A DNA stretch of 64,000 nucleotides from Sediminibacterium sp. TEGAF015. GTDB lineage: Bacteria; Bacteroidota; Bacteroidia; Chitinophagales; Chitinophagaceae. Position numbers and translations under genes: made by a program. Below the pieces are notes generated by a model that worked only from the letters and a program-made list of their open reading frames with translations, did no database searches and was not told the DNA's origin. How positions within the stretch are numbered: position 1 is the stretch's first letter; the number at the start of each line of letters is the position of its first letter. The DNA is taken from assembly GCF_025997995.1 (NCBI RefSeq), contig NZ_AP026683.1, forward strand, positions 1,364,501 through 1,428,500, in the 5' to 3' direction. Positions 43,698 to 53,388 of this stretch are shown here, piece after piece.

Positions 43698-44894
43698 ATG
43701 TTAAGCATCAGTAATCGTGGGAATGCCATGCCGGCATCACCCATCAGAAAATTAGTACCCTACGCAGAAGCAGCGAAAAAAAGAGGCACAAAAGTTTACC
43801 ATCTGAATATTGGACAACCCGATATTGAAACACCTAAAATGGTGCTAGATGCTGTAAGGAATAGTGATTTTAAAGTATTGGAATATAGCCACAGCGCAGG
43901 CAACGAAAGTTATCGCAGAAAGCTAGTAGACTACTATGCTTCCGTTGGTATTCATGTGAATCACCAACAAATCATTATAACCACGGGCGGAAGTGAAGCC
44001 ATTCAGTTTGGATTCATGGCATGTCTGGATGCAGGTGATGAAGTGATTATCCCTGAACCTTTTTATGCCAACTACAATGGATTTGCGGTAGCAGCAGGTG
44101 TAAAAGTAGTACCCGTAACTTCTTCTATAAGAAGCGGATTTGCCTTACCCCCCATTGCTGATTTTGAAAGCAAAATCACATCACGCACCAAAGCAATTGT
44201 GATTTGCAATCCCAATAATCCAACCGGCTATTTATATAGCAAGGCAGAAATGGAACAGTTGAAAGAGCTGATACTAAAGCACAATCTGTATTTATTTTCA
44301 GATGAAGCATACAGAGAGTTTTGCTACGAAGGTGAACAAACAAGTGCCATGCATTTAACCGGTGTTGACGACCATGTGATTATCATGGATACCATCAGCA
44401 AACGCTATAGTGCATGCGGAGGAAGAATTGGAGCATTGGTTACCAAAAACCAACAAGTATTGGATGCTGCAATGAAATTTGCACAAGCCCGTTTAAGCCC
44501 ACCCAGTTTTGCGCAAATTGCAGGAGAAGCTGCCATTGATTTACCATCCAATTATTTTGATACCACAAAGGCTGAGTATAAAAAGAGAAGAGATCTTATA
44601 GTAGAAAGACTGAATAAAATGGAAGGCGTTTATTGCCCAAATCCTGGGGGTGCTTTTTATGCCATTGCCGAATTGCCCATAGATGATGCAGACCAGTTTT
44701 GCCAATGGTTACTGGAATCTTTTAGCCATGAACAACAAACCGTGATGCTGGCTCCTGCTACCGGATTCTATGGAACGCCAGGTCTAGGAAAGAAGGAAGT
44801 AAGACTGGCTTATGTATTAAAACTGGAAGACATTAATAAAGCAATGGACTGCCTGGAAGCCGCTCTGAAAGTTTATCCAGGAAGAATGAATTAA
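43698..44894 (+). CDS. PLP-dependent aminotransferase, class I/II
   Basis: 398-residue fold-type I aminotransferase, probably aspartate or aromatic aminotransferase type. Signatures: NIGQPDIETPKMV near residue 38, YSHSAGNESYRRKL near 65, TTGGSEAIQFGF near 97, NPNNPTGYLYS near 175, DEAYREFCY, and the PLP-Lys region DTISKRYSACGGRIG near 240. The C-terminal Arg for the substrate carboxylate is expected in VRLAYVL. It is 4 nt after the second DUF1573 gene; no amino acid pathway neighbours reveal the substrate. Confidence 0.92.
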   Translation: MLSISNRGNAMPASPIRKLVPYAEAAKKRGTKVYHLNIGQPDIETPKMVLDAVRNSDFKVLEYSHSAGNESYRRKLVDYYASVGIHVNHQQIIITTGGSEAIQFGFMACLDAGDEVIIPEPFYANYNGFAVAAGVKVVPVTSSIRSGFALPPIADFESKITSRTKAIVICNPNNPTGYLYSKAEMEQLKELILKHNLYLFSDEAYREFCYEGEQTSAMHLTGVDDHVIIMDTISKRYSACGGRIGALVTKNQQVLDAAMKFAQARLSPPSFAQIAGEAAIDLPSNYFDTTKAEYKKRRDLIVERLNKMEGVYCPNPGGAFYAIAELPIDDADQFCQWLLESFSHEQQTVMLAPATGFYGTPGLGKKEVRLAYVLKLEDINKAMDCLEAALKVYPGRMN

Positions 44895-44988
44895 TTTATT
44901 ATTATTTTTAATAATATTAATAAATTGTAAACTTTTCTCGTTTTTTTGCCCTAAAATAGCATTTTTTTATAAATATTATTTTTTACTA

Positions 44989-45019
44989 TTTGTTATTTGG
45001 CCAATTTCCTGTATCTTAG
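44989..45019 (+). promoter_or_regulatory. Promoter in the 250-nt gap before the DUF5723 gene
   Basis: TTTG (44989-44992), 19 nt, then TATCTTAG (45012-45019), one mismatch from TANNTTTG. The surrounding 44895-45010 is very AT-rich without other signals. The expected start is around 45026. Confidence 0.55.
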
Positions 45020-45025
45020 CCGAAA

Positions 45026-45098
45026 CATTAATACAAAGAGTCTCTATATTGGCAAGCAATCGAAAACCCTTCGTTTCTACGAGGGGTTTATTTTTTTT
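45026..45098 (+). ncRNA. Candidate short terminated transcript (small RNA or attenuated leader)
   Basis: The promoter at 44989-45019 would start RNA at about 45026, and an intrinsic terminator lies at 45064-45098, leaving an RNA of about 70 nt upstream of the DUF5723 gene. No long ORF is inside. Either it is a small RNA gene or the terminator is an attenuator for the gene at 45145. No known RNA family is recognised. Confidence 0.3.
45064..45098 (+). terminator. Intrinsic terminator or attenuator before the DUF5723 gene
   Basis: An 11-bp stem AAACCCTTCGT/ACGAGGGGTTT (45064-45074, 45079-45089, one T-G wobble) with loop TTCT, followed by A and eight T residues. It lies 170 nt past the aminotransferase stop and 46 nt before the next ATG. 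Confidence 0.8.
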
Positions 45099-45144
45099 AT
45101 GGGCTGCCAAAGGAATAATTAAAGGCTCTATACGTTTATAGCAC

Positions 45145-46593
45145 ATGGTTCAGGGCAAGCAATTTCTAAAATTTTGTATTTTATCTGTAATCAGTTACTG
45201 GGGGATTCAAAACGCCTTAACTGCACAACAGTATCAGGCCACGCATGGATCGTCCTATGCGGGGGTAAGCAGCATCTTTAATAACCCTGCCTCTATCGGT
45301 AACAGTTTGCACAGATGGGATATACAACTCTTTTCTGCGCAGACAGCTTTTTATACAAATACCCTTTATGCCAGAGCCCTCAATATATCTAACCAAACTA
45401 CCAACAAACAATATGTAACCAATGGATTGCAAGATAGAAGGCTGGATCAGAATTCAGATTTGAGTTTATTGTCTGCTATGTATCGAATTAACAGGAAACA
45501 CGCTGTAGCCATTGCATTCAGAGGAAAATTTTACCAGCACATTCAAACCAATCCATTCCATTTTGAAGATACAGTATCCAGCTTGCAAAGCTTTTTTAAA
45601 CTCAATAGGAATATTCCTTTCCTTCAAGGAAGGTCTACGCATGCCGGATGGGGCGAAGTAAATCTCAGCTATGCAGGAGCAATATCCGAAACAGAAAACA
45701 GCAGGCTCACCGTAGGTGCCACCCTGCAGATAGCTAAAAGCCTGGGAGGTGGATACGCTCGCATGAATGGGGCCCGTTTCAGAGAAGACATCAATGGCAA
45801 TGATACTAGTTACACAGCTTATTCAGGTGTTGGAGAATACGCTTATTCTGCCAATATAGATGTGCTACAGCAATTTGGGGTTACCAGTTCAAGTGTCAGT
45901 GATTTTTTTAAACAATCCAGAACAAGTTTGGGCTTAAGTGCCGGACTGGAATACATTGCTTACAGAGAGGAATCTTATTTAGACAACCGGAATGCAGTGG
46001 GCAGACCTTATGATTACAAAATAGGTATCAGTTTGATGGATATAGGAGCACAGCAATATACTAATAGCGTGTATACCGGTAGATTCAACAGAGATAACGA
46101 CGATATACCCAATAGCAGAATCGCTAATATCATGCGAAATGTTAGCAATACACAGCAGTTTAAAGACTCTATGACTGCTCTATTCGACTCCATTCAGGCA
46201 TTGCCTCCTGGTTTTAAAATAGCCAATCCTACCAGAGCAATTATGAATGCTGATAAATGGATGGGCGGTTCATTTTTTGTAAATGCACAATTGGTGGTAC
46301 ACCTGAATAGCAGAAATATTGGATCAAGATTACATACGAATGAATTCGGCTTTATTTCTGTAACCCCCAGATGGGAAACACTAAACTGGGGTGTATTTCT
46401 TCCGATGCAACTTACCAGAGATGGACAGTTTTGGACAGGGCTTGCCTTTAAAGCAGGTCCGCTAATAGCTGGCATTCACAATCTGGGCATAATCAAACAA
46501 TGGGCGCTCTTAAATGGAGGCGGCTATTTGATGCTGAATATTCATCCGTTCAAAAAGAAAGTGAATAAAACCAGAATGGATTGTTTTGATTAA
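45145..46593 (+). CDS. DUF5723 outer-membrane beta-barrel-like protein
   Basis: 482-residue exported protein with a signal peptide ending near ALTAQQ (about residue 28). The start of the mature part, including SSIFNNPASIGNS, matches the DUF5723 family of Bacteroidota, which resembles PorP/FadL-like outer-membrane barrels. Strand-like alternation runs through the chain, with Tyr/Phe/Arg-rich strands, and it ends with a short basic and Cys-containing tail. Role unknown; some relatives are linked to gliding or T9SS. Upstream lies a promoter and terminator-like hairpin. It converges with the histidine kinase gene, 21 nt away. Confidence 0.8.
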   Translation: MVQGKQFLKFCILSVISYWGIQNALTAQQYQATHGSSYAGVSSIFNNPASIGNSLHRWDIQLFSAQTAFYTNTLYARALNISNQTTNKQYVTNGLQDRRLDQNSDLSLLSAMYRINRKHAVAIAFRGKFYQHIQTNPFHFEDTVSSLQSFFKLNRNIPFLQGRSTHAGWGEVNLSYAGAISETENSRLTVGATLQIAKSLGGGYARMNGARFREDINGNDTSYTAYSGVGEYAYSANIDVLQQFGVTSSSVSDFFKQSRTSLGLSAGLEYIAYREESYLDNRNAVGRPYDYKIGISLMDIGAQQYTNSVYTGRFNRDNDDIPNSRIANIMRNVSNTQQFKDSMTALFDSIQALPPGFKIANPTRAIMNADKWMGGSFFVNAQLVVHLNSRNIGSRLHTNEFGFISVTPRWETLNWGVFLPMQLTRDGQFWTGLAFKAGPLIAGIHNLGIIKQWALLNGGGYLMLNIHPFKKKVNKTRMDCFD

Positions 46594-46614
46594 GCAGTTT
46601 ACAAGTGCAATATA

Positions 46615-47814
46615 TTACTGCGGTAAAGTAACGATGAACTTTGTCCCTCTGCCAATTTCAGATTGAATATCGAGTGTTCCGTGCAATTCATCAATCAATC
46701 TTTTCACCAAAGACAAACCAAAACCATAACCTTTTTCGCCGGTTGTACCACTGGAAGAAGCTTTAGTACCTTTTAAAATAGCCTCAATATCTTCTGCATG
46801 TAAACCAATTCCACTATCGGCTACTACAATCTCCAATGATTGTCCGGAACCAGTAATAGAATGAATATTTAAATCCACCTGTATATTTCCATTCTGATCG
46901 GTAAACTTAATTGCATTGGTAATCAAGTTACCTGCTATCTGTAATAATTTGTTTTTAGGAATTGGTTTTTCCTCCTGCCCTACTTTAATATGAAAGCTTA
47001 AATCTATCTGCTTATTAGCAGCCTGTGGAGAATAAAGTTTTTCCAGCTTATCCTTAAATGCTTTTAAGGTGAAATCATCTGCCTTAACTATACCTCTGGC
47101 CTGCTGATCTTCTGCATTTAAAATTTCAGTAGCCAGATCCAGCAATGAATTTCCAGCACGTTGAATCAACTTCATTATTTCCAGAATATCATCCAACTTT
47201 TGTGATTGACCATGTTCTGTAACCATTTGGGCTAATCCAATGATACCGGACAATGGCCCTCTGATATCATGTGCAACTTTCTTGTTGTTTTCTTTTACCT
47301 CAACAACTTTTGACTTTAAGTTCTGAATGTATTTGATAGTAGACAGTCTGTTCACTACTTCTTTAGCCACAATTTTCAACAATTCAACTTTTTCCGGACT
47401 CAAGGTCTTAGCTGTTGTATCCAGCACACAGAGTGCTCCTAAATTATGGCCATCCTGAGTAGCTAAAGGGATACCAAAATAGTATTCTAAATTAGGATCA
47501 TCTACTACATAAAACTTGTCTTTAAATCTTTCGTCTGTCGAAAGACTTTTTACTTCAAACCCACCATCCTGTACAATTGTATACTGACAAACTGAGTCTT
47601 CTCTTTTCATCTGGTCTAAAGGCAAACCAAAGTTGGCCACTGTCCATTGAGTGTATGTATCAATTAAGTTAACCAAAGAGATTTTAGTACCGGCAATTTT
47701 TGCAGCCAATTCTACTAAGTCTTTTAAAAGACCGGATGTATCCGAATAATCAATGTCAAATTCAGTTAAAGCCCAAACGCGTTCGTCTTCATTATGAGGA
47801 ATTGGAGGCTGCAT
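46615..47814 (-). CDS. GAF-domain sensor histidine kinase
   Basis: Cytoplasmic two-component sensor. I start it at ATG 47814 (MQPPIPHNEDERV, 399 aa); the longer frame begins with a TTG that overlaps the -7 promoter element. A GAF domain covers about residues 22-155 (SLVNLIDTYTQWTVANFG, GIPLATQDGHNLGALCVLD). HisKA follows with His182 in KKVAHDIRGPLSGI. The ATPase domain has NLITNAIKFTD (N box), DSGIGLHAEDI (G1) and GYGFGLSLVKRLIDEL (G2). No membrane segment and no receiver domain are present, and no response regulator gene is adjacent, so its partner is unknown. Confidence 0.93.
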   Translation of the reverse strand: MQPPIPHNEDERVWALTEFDIDYSDTSGLLKDLVELAAKIAGTKISLVNLIDTYTQWTVANFGLPLDQMKREDSVCQYTIVQDGGFEVKSLSTDERFKDKFYVVDDPNLEYYFGIPLATQDGHNLGALCVLDTTAKTLSPEKVELLKIVAKEVVNRLSTIKYIQNLKSKVVEVKENNKKVAHDIRGPLSGIIGLAQMVTEHGQSQKLDDILEIMKLIQRAGNSLLDLATEILNAEDQQARGIVKADDFTLKAFKDKLEKLYSPQAANKQIDLSFHIKVGQEEKPIPKNKLLQIAGNLITNAIKFTDQNGNIQVDLNIHSITGSGQSLEIVVADSGIGLHAEDIEAILKGTKASSSGTTGEKGYGFGLSLVKRLIDELHGTLDIQSEIGRGTKFIVTLPQ

Positions 47815-47835
47815 ATAAGTCAAAATAGTTAATTG

Positions 47836-47843
47836 CAAAAATA
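47836..47843 (-). promoter_or_regulatory. -7 element of the histidine kinase promoter
   Basis: On the minus strand TATTTTTG is an exact TANNTTTG match, 21 nt before the ATG at 47814. It rules against the upstream TTG start, which overlaps it. Confidence 0.5.
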
Positions 47844-47962
47844 CGTCATCAATTTAAGGATTTTGTAGTGATACTTCTATATTAAGCTGCTTTAAGGCTT
47901 TATTAACCAATTTGAGAGAAAACTTACGGTTTTATGACAAAGATGAAAGCACCAAATCTCCA

Positions 47963-47997
47963 ATAACAAAAGGGGCCGTCTTTGCAGACAGCCCCTT
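47963..47997 (-). terminator. Intrinsic terminator after the giant T9SS cargo gene
   Basis: A 12-bp stem with one mismatch (AAGGGGC-GTCT arms at 47970-47981 and 47986-47997), loop TTGC, with a T-rich tail on the minus strand. It lies 24 nt beyond the stop at 48021. Confidence 0.75.
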
Positions 47998-48020
47998 GAG
48001 GTTTTAGTTTTAGTGTAAAC

Positions 48021-51000
48021 CTATTTGAGCTTTATTAACTGAACCACTTTGCGTTGGTTACCTTGAATAAACTCAGCAAAGTATGAACCAGGAACATAGC
48101 TTTGACCCATTTGCATGGTACTGTTAGCTGGTTGTTTAGCTTTTGCATCAATTACTCTACCTGCAGCATCTACTACTTTAATATTCACCGGCAATTCAGA
48201 TTTGCTTGCCAATTTCAATGTGAAGTAAGTAGTGCTTGGATTAGGCATTACCGTAACTTTTAAGTCATCGGCAACTTCTACTGGCTCTGAAGTTTTATTG
48301 TACACTGGTTGCGCATCGGCAGCTGCTATTGGGCTGGCTGATCCACAAGCGTAATTGTTCCAGATTACATTCTTTCCTTCACCTTCCACTTCATAACCAA
48401 TGAATAAACCAGTCATTCTAACAGTGGTATTGATATGGTTCTTGTGACATCCTTCGCCACCTTTTACTTTGATGTCTCCGGTAGGTGCATAAATATTCGC
48501 AATCACAGTTGTGTTACCACCTTTTACTTCAAACTTCTGATCGCCATCGCCGTGTCCTCTGTCGTGATCATCATCATCGCTGTCATTGTTCTTGTGCTTA
48601 TTGCAATCATGGTTAGACTGTCTGCCTAAGTAGAAGGTAACTTGGTTAGCATCTGGATTGATAAAGCAATCTTCATCAATCTGTACATGCTTGGAAACAC
48701 GAACACTTGTATTGTTAGCAAATCTCACCCGAGTTAATCCATTATCAGGTCCCTTACCTACTTTCAGCTGCTCTACATTAATGACAGTGCTGGTAAATCT
48801 TACCACACTTCCTTCTTCAATATCAATGTTTCCGAAAGTAGTACCAGACAAGGTTACGTTTGATCCTTTACGAATCTTCAAGTTCTTGTAGTTACCACTT
48901 AAGCTGATAGTAGCTCCTGCATTGGTGGTATAGTTAGGTAAGCTACTTGTATTGGCACTGTTGTATTGCATAGTAGGTAAAGCAACACTTGCTACCCCTA
49001 TCAAACGAATTGGAACAGTTGCGCCTTGTTTCACTTCAATCTTCGGAGCTTTAACAAATGCACCCGGTGCAGCAACAGAACTGTTCTTACCAATCTCTGC
49101 TTCTCCTTTCTTACTCATTACCCCTACACTACCTGTTTGAACAGTGTTGTATTCTTTTAACTCTGCTTCTTTGTAAGCAAGTATGGTATAGTTGCTGATT
49201 GTATTCTGCTTGCTGTATTGATAAGTAACTGCAGCAAGGCTAGTGCAACCTTTATTATCTGTTACCAATAAACTATAAGTACCATCTCCATTGGTATTAT
49301 CCAATGAAATCGCCTGCGTGCCTGCAAATGGATTGTTATTGTATATCCAAGCATAGCCGGTAATTGGGCTGGTGCTATTTCCAATAACAGTTAGCTTATT
49401 ACAGAATGCATCCGGATTAGAAGTACTAATGGTTGCTGTTGGTGCTTTATTTACCGTTACTACTAATGTTTTAGTAGAAACGTTACCATTGACATCTGTT
49501 ACTGTGTAAGTAATATTGCTGGTTCCAACTGCAAATGCAGTGCCTGCATCATAGCCAGATCCACTTCTGGTAGTTGCTCCTGTGATAGCGAAGCTAACAG
49601 TTGCAATTCCACAGTTGTCAGTTGCACTTACGTCTTGCAAAGTGTAAGTTCCAGACGTATTCTCACAGAATACCTGAGCAGCAGGTGTAGTAATAACAGG
49701 AGCTGTATTATCGGTTACCACCACTTCAAATGTTGCAGATGAAGTACCTACTGCATTGGTTGCAGTTGCGGTAACAATGGTTGTACCTAAAGAGAACACA
49801 GAACCTGGTTCATGAGAATAGGTAATTGTAGAAGCAGGAATTGCTGTAGTTTCTGTTGCAGCAAAATTTACTACCGCACTACAATTGGTTGTTGAAGCAT
49901 CCACACGAATAGTTGCTGGCACAACAATAGATGGAGCAACCCCTACTACGGTTACAGTGAAAGAAGATGTAGCGGTTAAGCCTGAAGCATCTGTTACTAC
50001 AAATGTGTTAACAGTTGTTCCAATTGGGAATACAGCACCGCTAGCTAATCCGCTTGTTTGTGTTGTTGTTGAACCAGGCATATTATCAGTTCCAACCGGA
50101 GCTGTATAAGTTACAGTTGCTCCAGCAGCTGAAGTTGCAATTGCATTAATATCTGCAACTGTGTTAATGGTTGGTGGTGTTATATCATTTACTTTAACTG
50201 TAAATGTACAGGTTGTTGAACCACATGAATTGGTTGCTGTAATGGTTACAGTTGTAGTACCAATATTAAAGATAGAACCTGATCCTGTACCTGAACCACT
50301 ACCATTTGTTGCTCCACTGAAAGTATAAGATAATGTTGCTGCTGGTGAACCCGTTGCAGTTGCAGTATAAGTAACTACTGCGCTATTTAATCCAACTTCA
50401 TTGTCTACCGTCTGATTACTCGCACATGCGGTAAACACAGGGGCTTTATTTACTGTTACAGTAATAGGTGATGAAGTTGTAGTACAGCCTGCTGCATCAG
50501 TAACTGTTACAGTATACAATCCATCAGAAGTTGCCGAAATTGACGGTGTAATTGCAGAATTACTCCATAAATATGTTTGCCCAGCTGGTGCTGTAGACAC
50601 CCACGTAGGATTATTCATTAAGGTACCATTACCATTTCCTGCAGCATCTGCAGTTGAAGTTCCGAAACCTTCATTAAACTTATAATATCTAACTAAATTA
50701 GGAGTACCAGATGGTATTGGAAGCGCTGCTGCATCAGATAATACTTCTGCATTTGTGCGCTGAACATTCCATATTCTAAGATCGTCAATAGTTCCTCTAA
50801 AGTATCTTGAATTACCATTCCATGCACCTATATTATATCCGGCATTACCTACTACCGAAACGGTAGAAGAATAAGTAGCAGTGTTTATTAATATCCCATT
50901 AACATAAAACTTAACAAATTTTCCTGATTTAGAATAAACTGCCGCAATTCGGTAAGTCGTATTAGGTATAAAATTATAAGTGGCATATTGGTCTGTGGGA

Positions 51001-53180
51001 GATGCGCTATTTAATGCGAATTGCAATCGGCCATCTGGGGCAAATTGAAAGTGTATTGTACCTGGAAACCAACTGTTGTGGTTCATAATTACTTTAAAAT
51101 CGCCACCTACTAGAGAAGTTGGCGTTACAGTGGCTTCAATGGTAATGTCATCAGTTGCTGCAAAACCGTTTGCTACATTCACATATTGTGCCCCATTAAG
51201 CTGTAATGCATTTTGAGCAGCACTCAATGTTACATTGCTTCCTTCACAAAATGTTGTGGACCCACTTGCTGTTATATCTGCAATTGGTTTATTAACAGTT
51301 ACTGTGAATGTATTAGAAGATGTTCCAACTGCATTAGTAGCTGTTGCTGTAACAGTTGTTGTTCCAACAGGGAATGTTGATCCAGGAGCAATTGAATAAG
51401 TAATAGTAGATGCAGGGATACCAACAGTTTCTGTAGCTGCAAAATTTACCACAGGATCACAGCTAATGATATTTGCTGGAACTACGATAGAAGGTGCAAC
51501 ACCAGATACATTAATATTAAAATTCTGAGCTGTATTTGGATTATAATCATGATGGTAAGTATCCTCTAATTTTAAACTAACTGGATGCGTTCCAACATTG
51601 GCCAATGTAGGAGTACCTGAAAGCGTACCTGTTCCATTTCCATTATTAGTAAAAGTTAACCATGAAGGAATATTAGCTCCAATTAATTTTAACACATCTC
51701 CATATTGCACATCAGGATCTAATCCTGTAATTGTATAGCTGTACAACTGACCTACGTAAACACTTGTAGCCGGCGTAGAAGTAAATTGAGGCTTTGTATT
51801 TACAATATAATTAAGCGTATGTGTAGTTTGGTCACCATAAGAATCTGTTGCGGTAAAAGTTACTGATTTAGGACCAAATGCAATAGGTGTTGGCGTCCAG
51901 CTAAGATTCAAATTGATTGGATTTGCTGCAACCGTGGGTAATACCGAAGAAATACCATATCCAGCAGGCATCCCTGAAATAGCTGTAATTCTAACCACAT
52001 CATTAGGGTCTGGATCACTGGCACGAATAGTTGCGGTGTAGGTTTCGCCTGTTTCTAGGTAAGTCTCACTATTGTTAACAGGACTAGGTGCAACAAATAC
52101 AGGTTTTAAGCTAATTGATATGGTAACTGAGGTAGTTGTTTGTACACCAATATTATCGGTAGCTGTAAAATTCACAACAAAAGTTCCAAATTGACTAGCT
52201 GTTGGTGTCCAAGAGAATGTGCTGGAAACAGGATTTCCAGTACTAGGTAAGGATGGGCTTGTAGTTGCACCTGGTGGTAAACCAACTGCAGACAAGGTTA
52301 CAACATTTCCTGCATCGTTATCATAGGCTCTTATTGGAAATGAAATAGTTTGTCCTGGTGCGCCTTGGAATACTCGTCCGTTCATTGGTGTAACCAAATA
52401 ATCAAAAACGGGCGGAGTTGAATTCTGCGTTATTTTAATAACAAAGTCAACTGTTACTTTGGTTTTTCCTGTACCATCTGAGATAGTAAAAGCCACATTC
52501 CATAAGGAACCTACTGCTTTACCAATGGTATTAAAACTTACCAAACCTGTAGTTGAGTTAATTGACAAACCCGTAGGATTAGTTCCACCACCCATTTCTG
52601 CAGAAGTAGCTAAACGATAACTAAGCTGATCGCCATCCGGATCAAAGGCGGGAATTTGAAAAGTGGCAGCTGATAAACTCGTTGGGAGATTCACAGTTGC
52701 AGCTATGGTTGAAACAGGCGAGCTATTTCCCGTTCCAACGTTTACGATTGTTTCATTTCGCCAAGCTTGATCATTATTGTTAGATAAATTACTGATTCTA
52801 CAACAACTACCAAAATATGCAGTATAGTTTCCTGCACTTGCATAAGTATAGCGGAAAGTAGCTTCTCCATACCACCATCCTTCTGCTGCATTAATGGAAG
52901 TAATTACTAATGGAATTTGTACAGATGCTCCATTACCTAGATACAACTGGTCCATTACTTGCGTGCTTCCAAGGGTATACCCTCCTCCAAAAGCCCAACC
53001 TCCATAAGATTGAGACACTTTAAACTCGACGGTATTCCCACTAATGGGACGCCAACTAATAGTACCGCTTCTAAAGTGGGCAGCATTGGCAATGGTTGAA
53101 TAACAAATTAGGGCTAGTATTAATGCGTGCTTGAAAACACGGCTCCCCTTTGCATTCAATGTGTGTAGAATTGATTTCAT
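48021..53180 (-). CDS. Giant secreted multi-domain protein with T9SS sorting signal
   Basis: 1,719-residue cell-surface or secreted protein. Signal peptide about 1-33; an N-terminal beta domain (34-150); cadherin/Ig-like repeats (about 150-560); HYR-type repeats (561-630 and 910-1245), two of them (561-629 and 1081-1155) closely similar. A LamG/concanavalin-like domain (about 656-863) is inserted inside an Ig-like repeat (632-910). Next come a gliding-type Ig repeat (1245-1320), a beta-solenoid or bactofilin-like part (about 1335-1610) interrupted by an Asp/His-rich stretch (1523-1548), and a type A T9SS C-terminal domain (about 1640-1719, starting near VTVMPNPST). Likely an adhesin or matrix protein; the ligand is unknown. 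A promoter and terminator flank it, so it is monocistronic. Confidence 0.9.
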   Translation of the reverse strand: MKSILHTLNAKGSRVFKHALILALICYSTIANAAHFRSGTISWRPISGNTVEFKVSQSYGGWAFGGGYTLGSTQVMDQLYLGNGASVQIPLVITSINAAEGWWYGEATFRYTYASAGNYTAYFGSCCRISNLSNNNDQAWRNETIVNVGTGNSSPVSTIAATVNLPTSLSAATFQIPAFDPDGDQLSYRLATSAEMGGGTNPTGLSINSTTGLVSFNTIGKAVGSLWNVAFTISDGTGKTKVTVDFVIKITQNSTPPVFDYLVTPMNGRVFQGAPGQTISFPIRAYDNDAGNVVTLSAVGLPPGATTSPSLPSTGNPVSSTFSWTPTASQFGTFVVNFTATDNIGVQTTTSVTISISLKPVFVAPSPVNNSETYLETGETYTATIRASDPDPNDVVRITAISGMPAGYGISSVLPTVAANPINLNLSWTPTPIAFGPKSVTFTATDSYGDQTTHTLNYIVNTKPQFTSTPATSVYVGQLYSYTITGLDPDVQYGDVLKLIGANIPSWLTFTNNGNGTGTLSGTPTLANVGTHPVSLKLEDTYHHDYNPNTAQNFNINVSGVAPSIVVPANIISCDPVVNFAATETVGIPASTITYSIAPGSTFPVGTTTVTATATNAVGTSSNTFTVTVNKPIADITASGSTTFCEGSNVTLSAAQNALQLNGAQYVNVANGFAATDDITIEATVTPTSLVGGDFKVIMNHNSWFPGTIHFQFAPDGRLQFALNSASPTDQYATYNFIPNTTYRIAAVYSKSGKFVKFYVNGILINTATYSSTVSVVGNAGYNIGAWNGNSRYFRGTIDDLRIWNVQRTNAEVLSDAAALPIPSGTPNLVRYYKFNEGFGTSTADAAGNGNGTLMNNPTWVSTAPAGQTYLWSNSAITPSISATSDGLYTVTVTDAAGCTTTSSPITVTVNKAPVFTACASNQTVDNEVGLNSAVVTYTATATGSPAATLSYTFSGATNGSGSGTGSGSIFNIGTTTVTITATNSCGSTTCTFTVKVNDITPPTINTVADINAIATSAAGATVTYTAPVGTDNMPGSTTTQTSGLASGAVFPIGTTVNTFVVTDASGLTATSSFTVTVVGVAPSIVVPATIRVDASTTNCSAVVNFAATETTAIPASTITYSHEPGSVFSLGTTIVTATATNAVGTSSATFEVVVTDNTAPVITTPAAQVFCENTSGTYTLQDVSATDNCGIATVSFAITGATTRSGSGYDAGTAFAVGTSNITYTVTDVNGNVSTKTLVVTVNKAPTATISTSNPDAFCNKLTVIGNSTSPITGYAWIYNNNPFAGTQAISLDNTNGDGTYSLLVTDNKGCTSLAAVTYQYSKQNTISNYTILAYKEAELKEYNTVQTGSVGVMSKKGEAEIGKNSSVAAPGAFVKAPKIEVKQGATVPIRLIGVASVALPTMQYNSANTSSLPNYTTNAGATISLSGNYKNLKIRKGSNVTLSGTTFGNIDIEEGSVVRFTSTVINVEQLKVGKGPDNGLTRVRFANNTSVRVSKHVQIDEDCFINPDANQVTFYLGRQSNHDCNKHKNNDSDDDDHDRGHGDGDQKFEVKGGNTTVIANIYAPTGDIKVKGGEGCHKNHINTTVRMTGLFIGYEVEGEGKNVIWNNYACGSASPIAAADAQPVYNKTSEPVEVADDLKVTVMPNPSTTYFTLKLASKSELPVNIKVVDAAGRVIDAKAKQPANSTMQMGQSYVPGSYFAEFIQGNQRKVVQLIKLK

Positions 53181-53245
53181 TGTTAAGTTTTAGACTTAGG
53201 AATTAATTAGGTAGGAATCGGATAATAAAATCATTAATTATTCGC

Positions 53246-53276
53246 TAAATATATATTATTCGGCATAAATTGTAAA
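53246..53276 (-). promoter_or_regulatory. Candidate promoter of the giant T9SS cargo gene
   Basis: On the minus strand TTTA (53276-53273), 19 nt, then TATATTTA (53253-53246), each one base off the Bacteroidota consensus. It leaves a leader of about 60 nt. Confidence 0.4.
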
Positions 53277-53388
53277 CGGATTGTTAAAAAAGAAGCTTAA
53301 AAAGAGATTAAAGTTTTAATCTGTTAAGTATTAGGAATGAGTAAATTGTTGTTCAATTCAACATATTGAATAATCAAAAGACTTAACC

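Noticed and set aside
48900..52700. Repetitive DNA resembling a tandem repeat or CRISPR-like array
   Set aside because: Repeats are irregular, in frame and Thr/Val-rich, and are fully explained by Ig/HYR protein repeats. There are no constant repeats with unique spacers.
53349..53373. Inverted repeat TTGTTCAAT/ATTGAATAA before the propeller gene
   Set aside because: Pairing is AT-only with one mismatch and a 7-nt loop; in such AT-rich DNA it is expected by chance, and no promoter context supports it.
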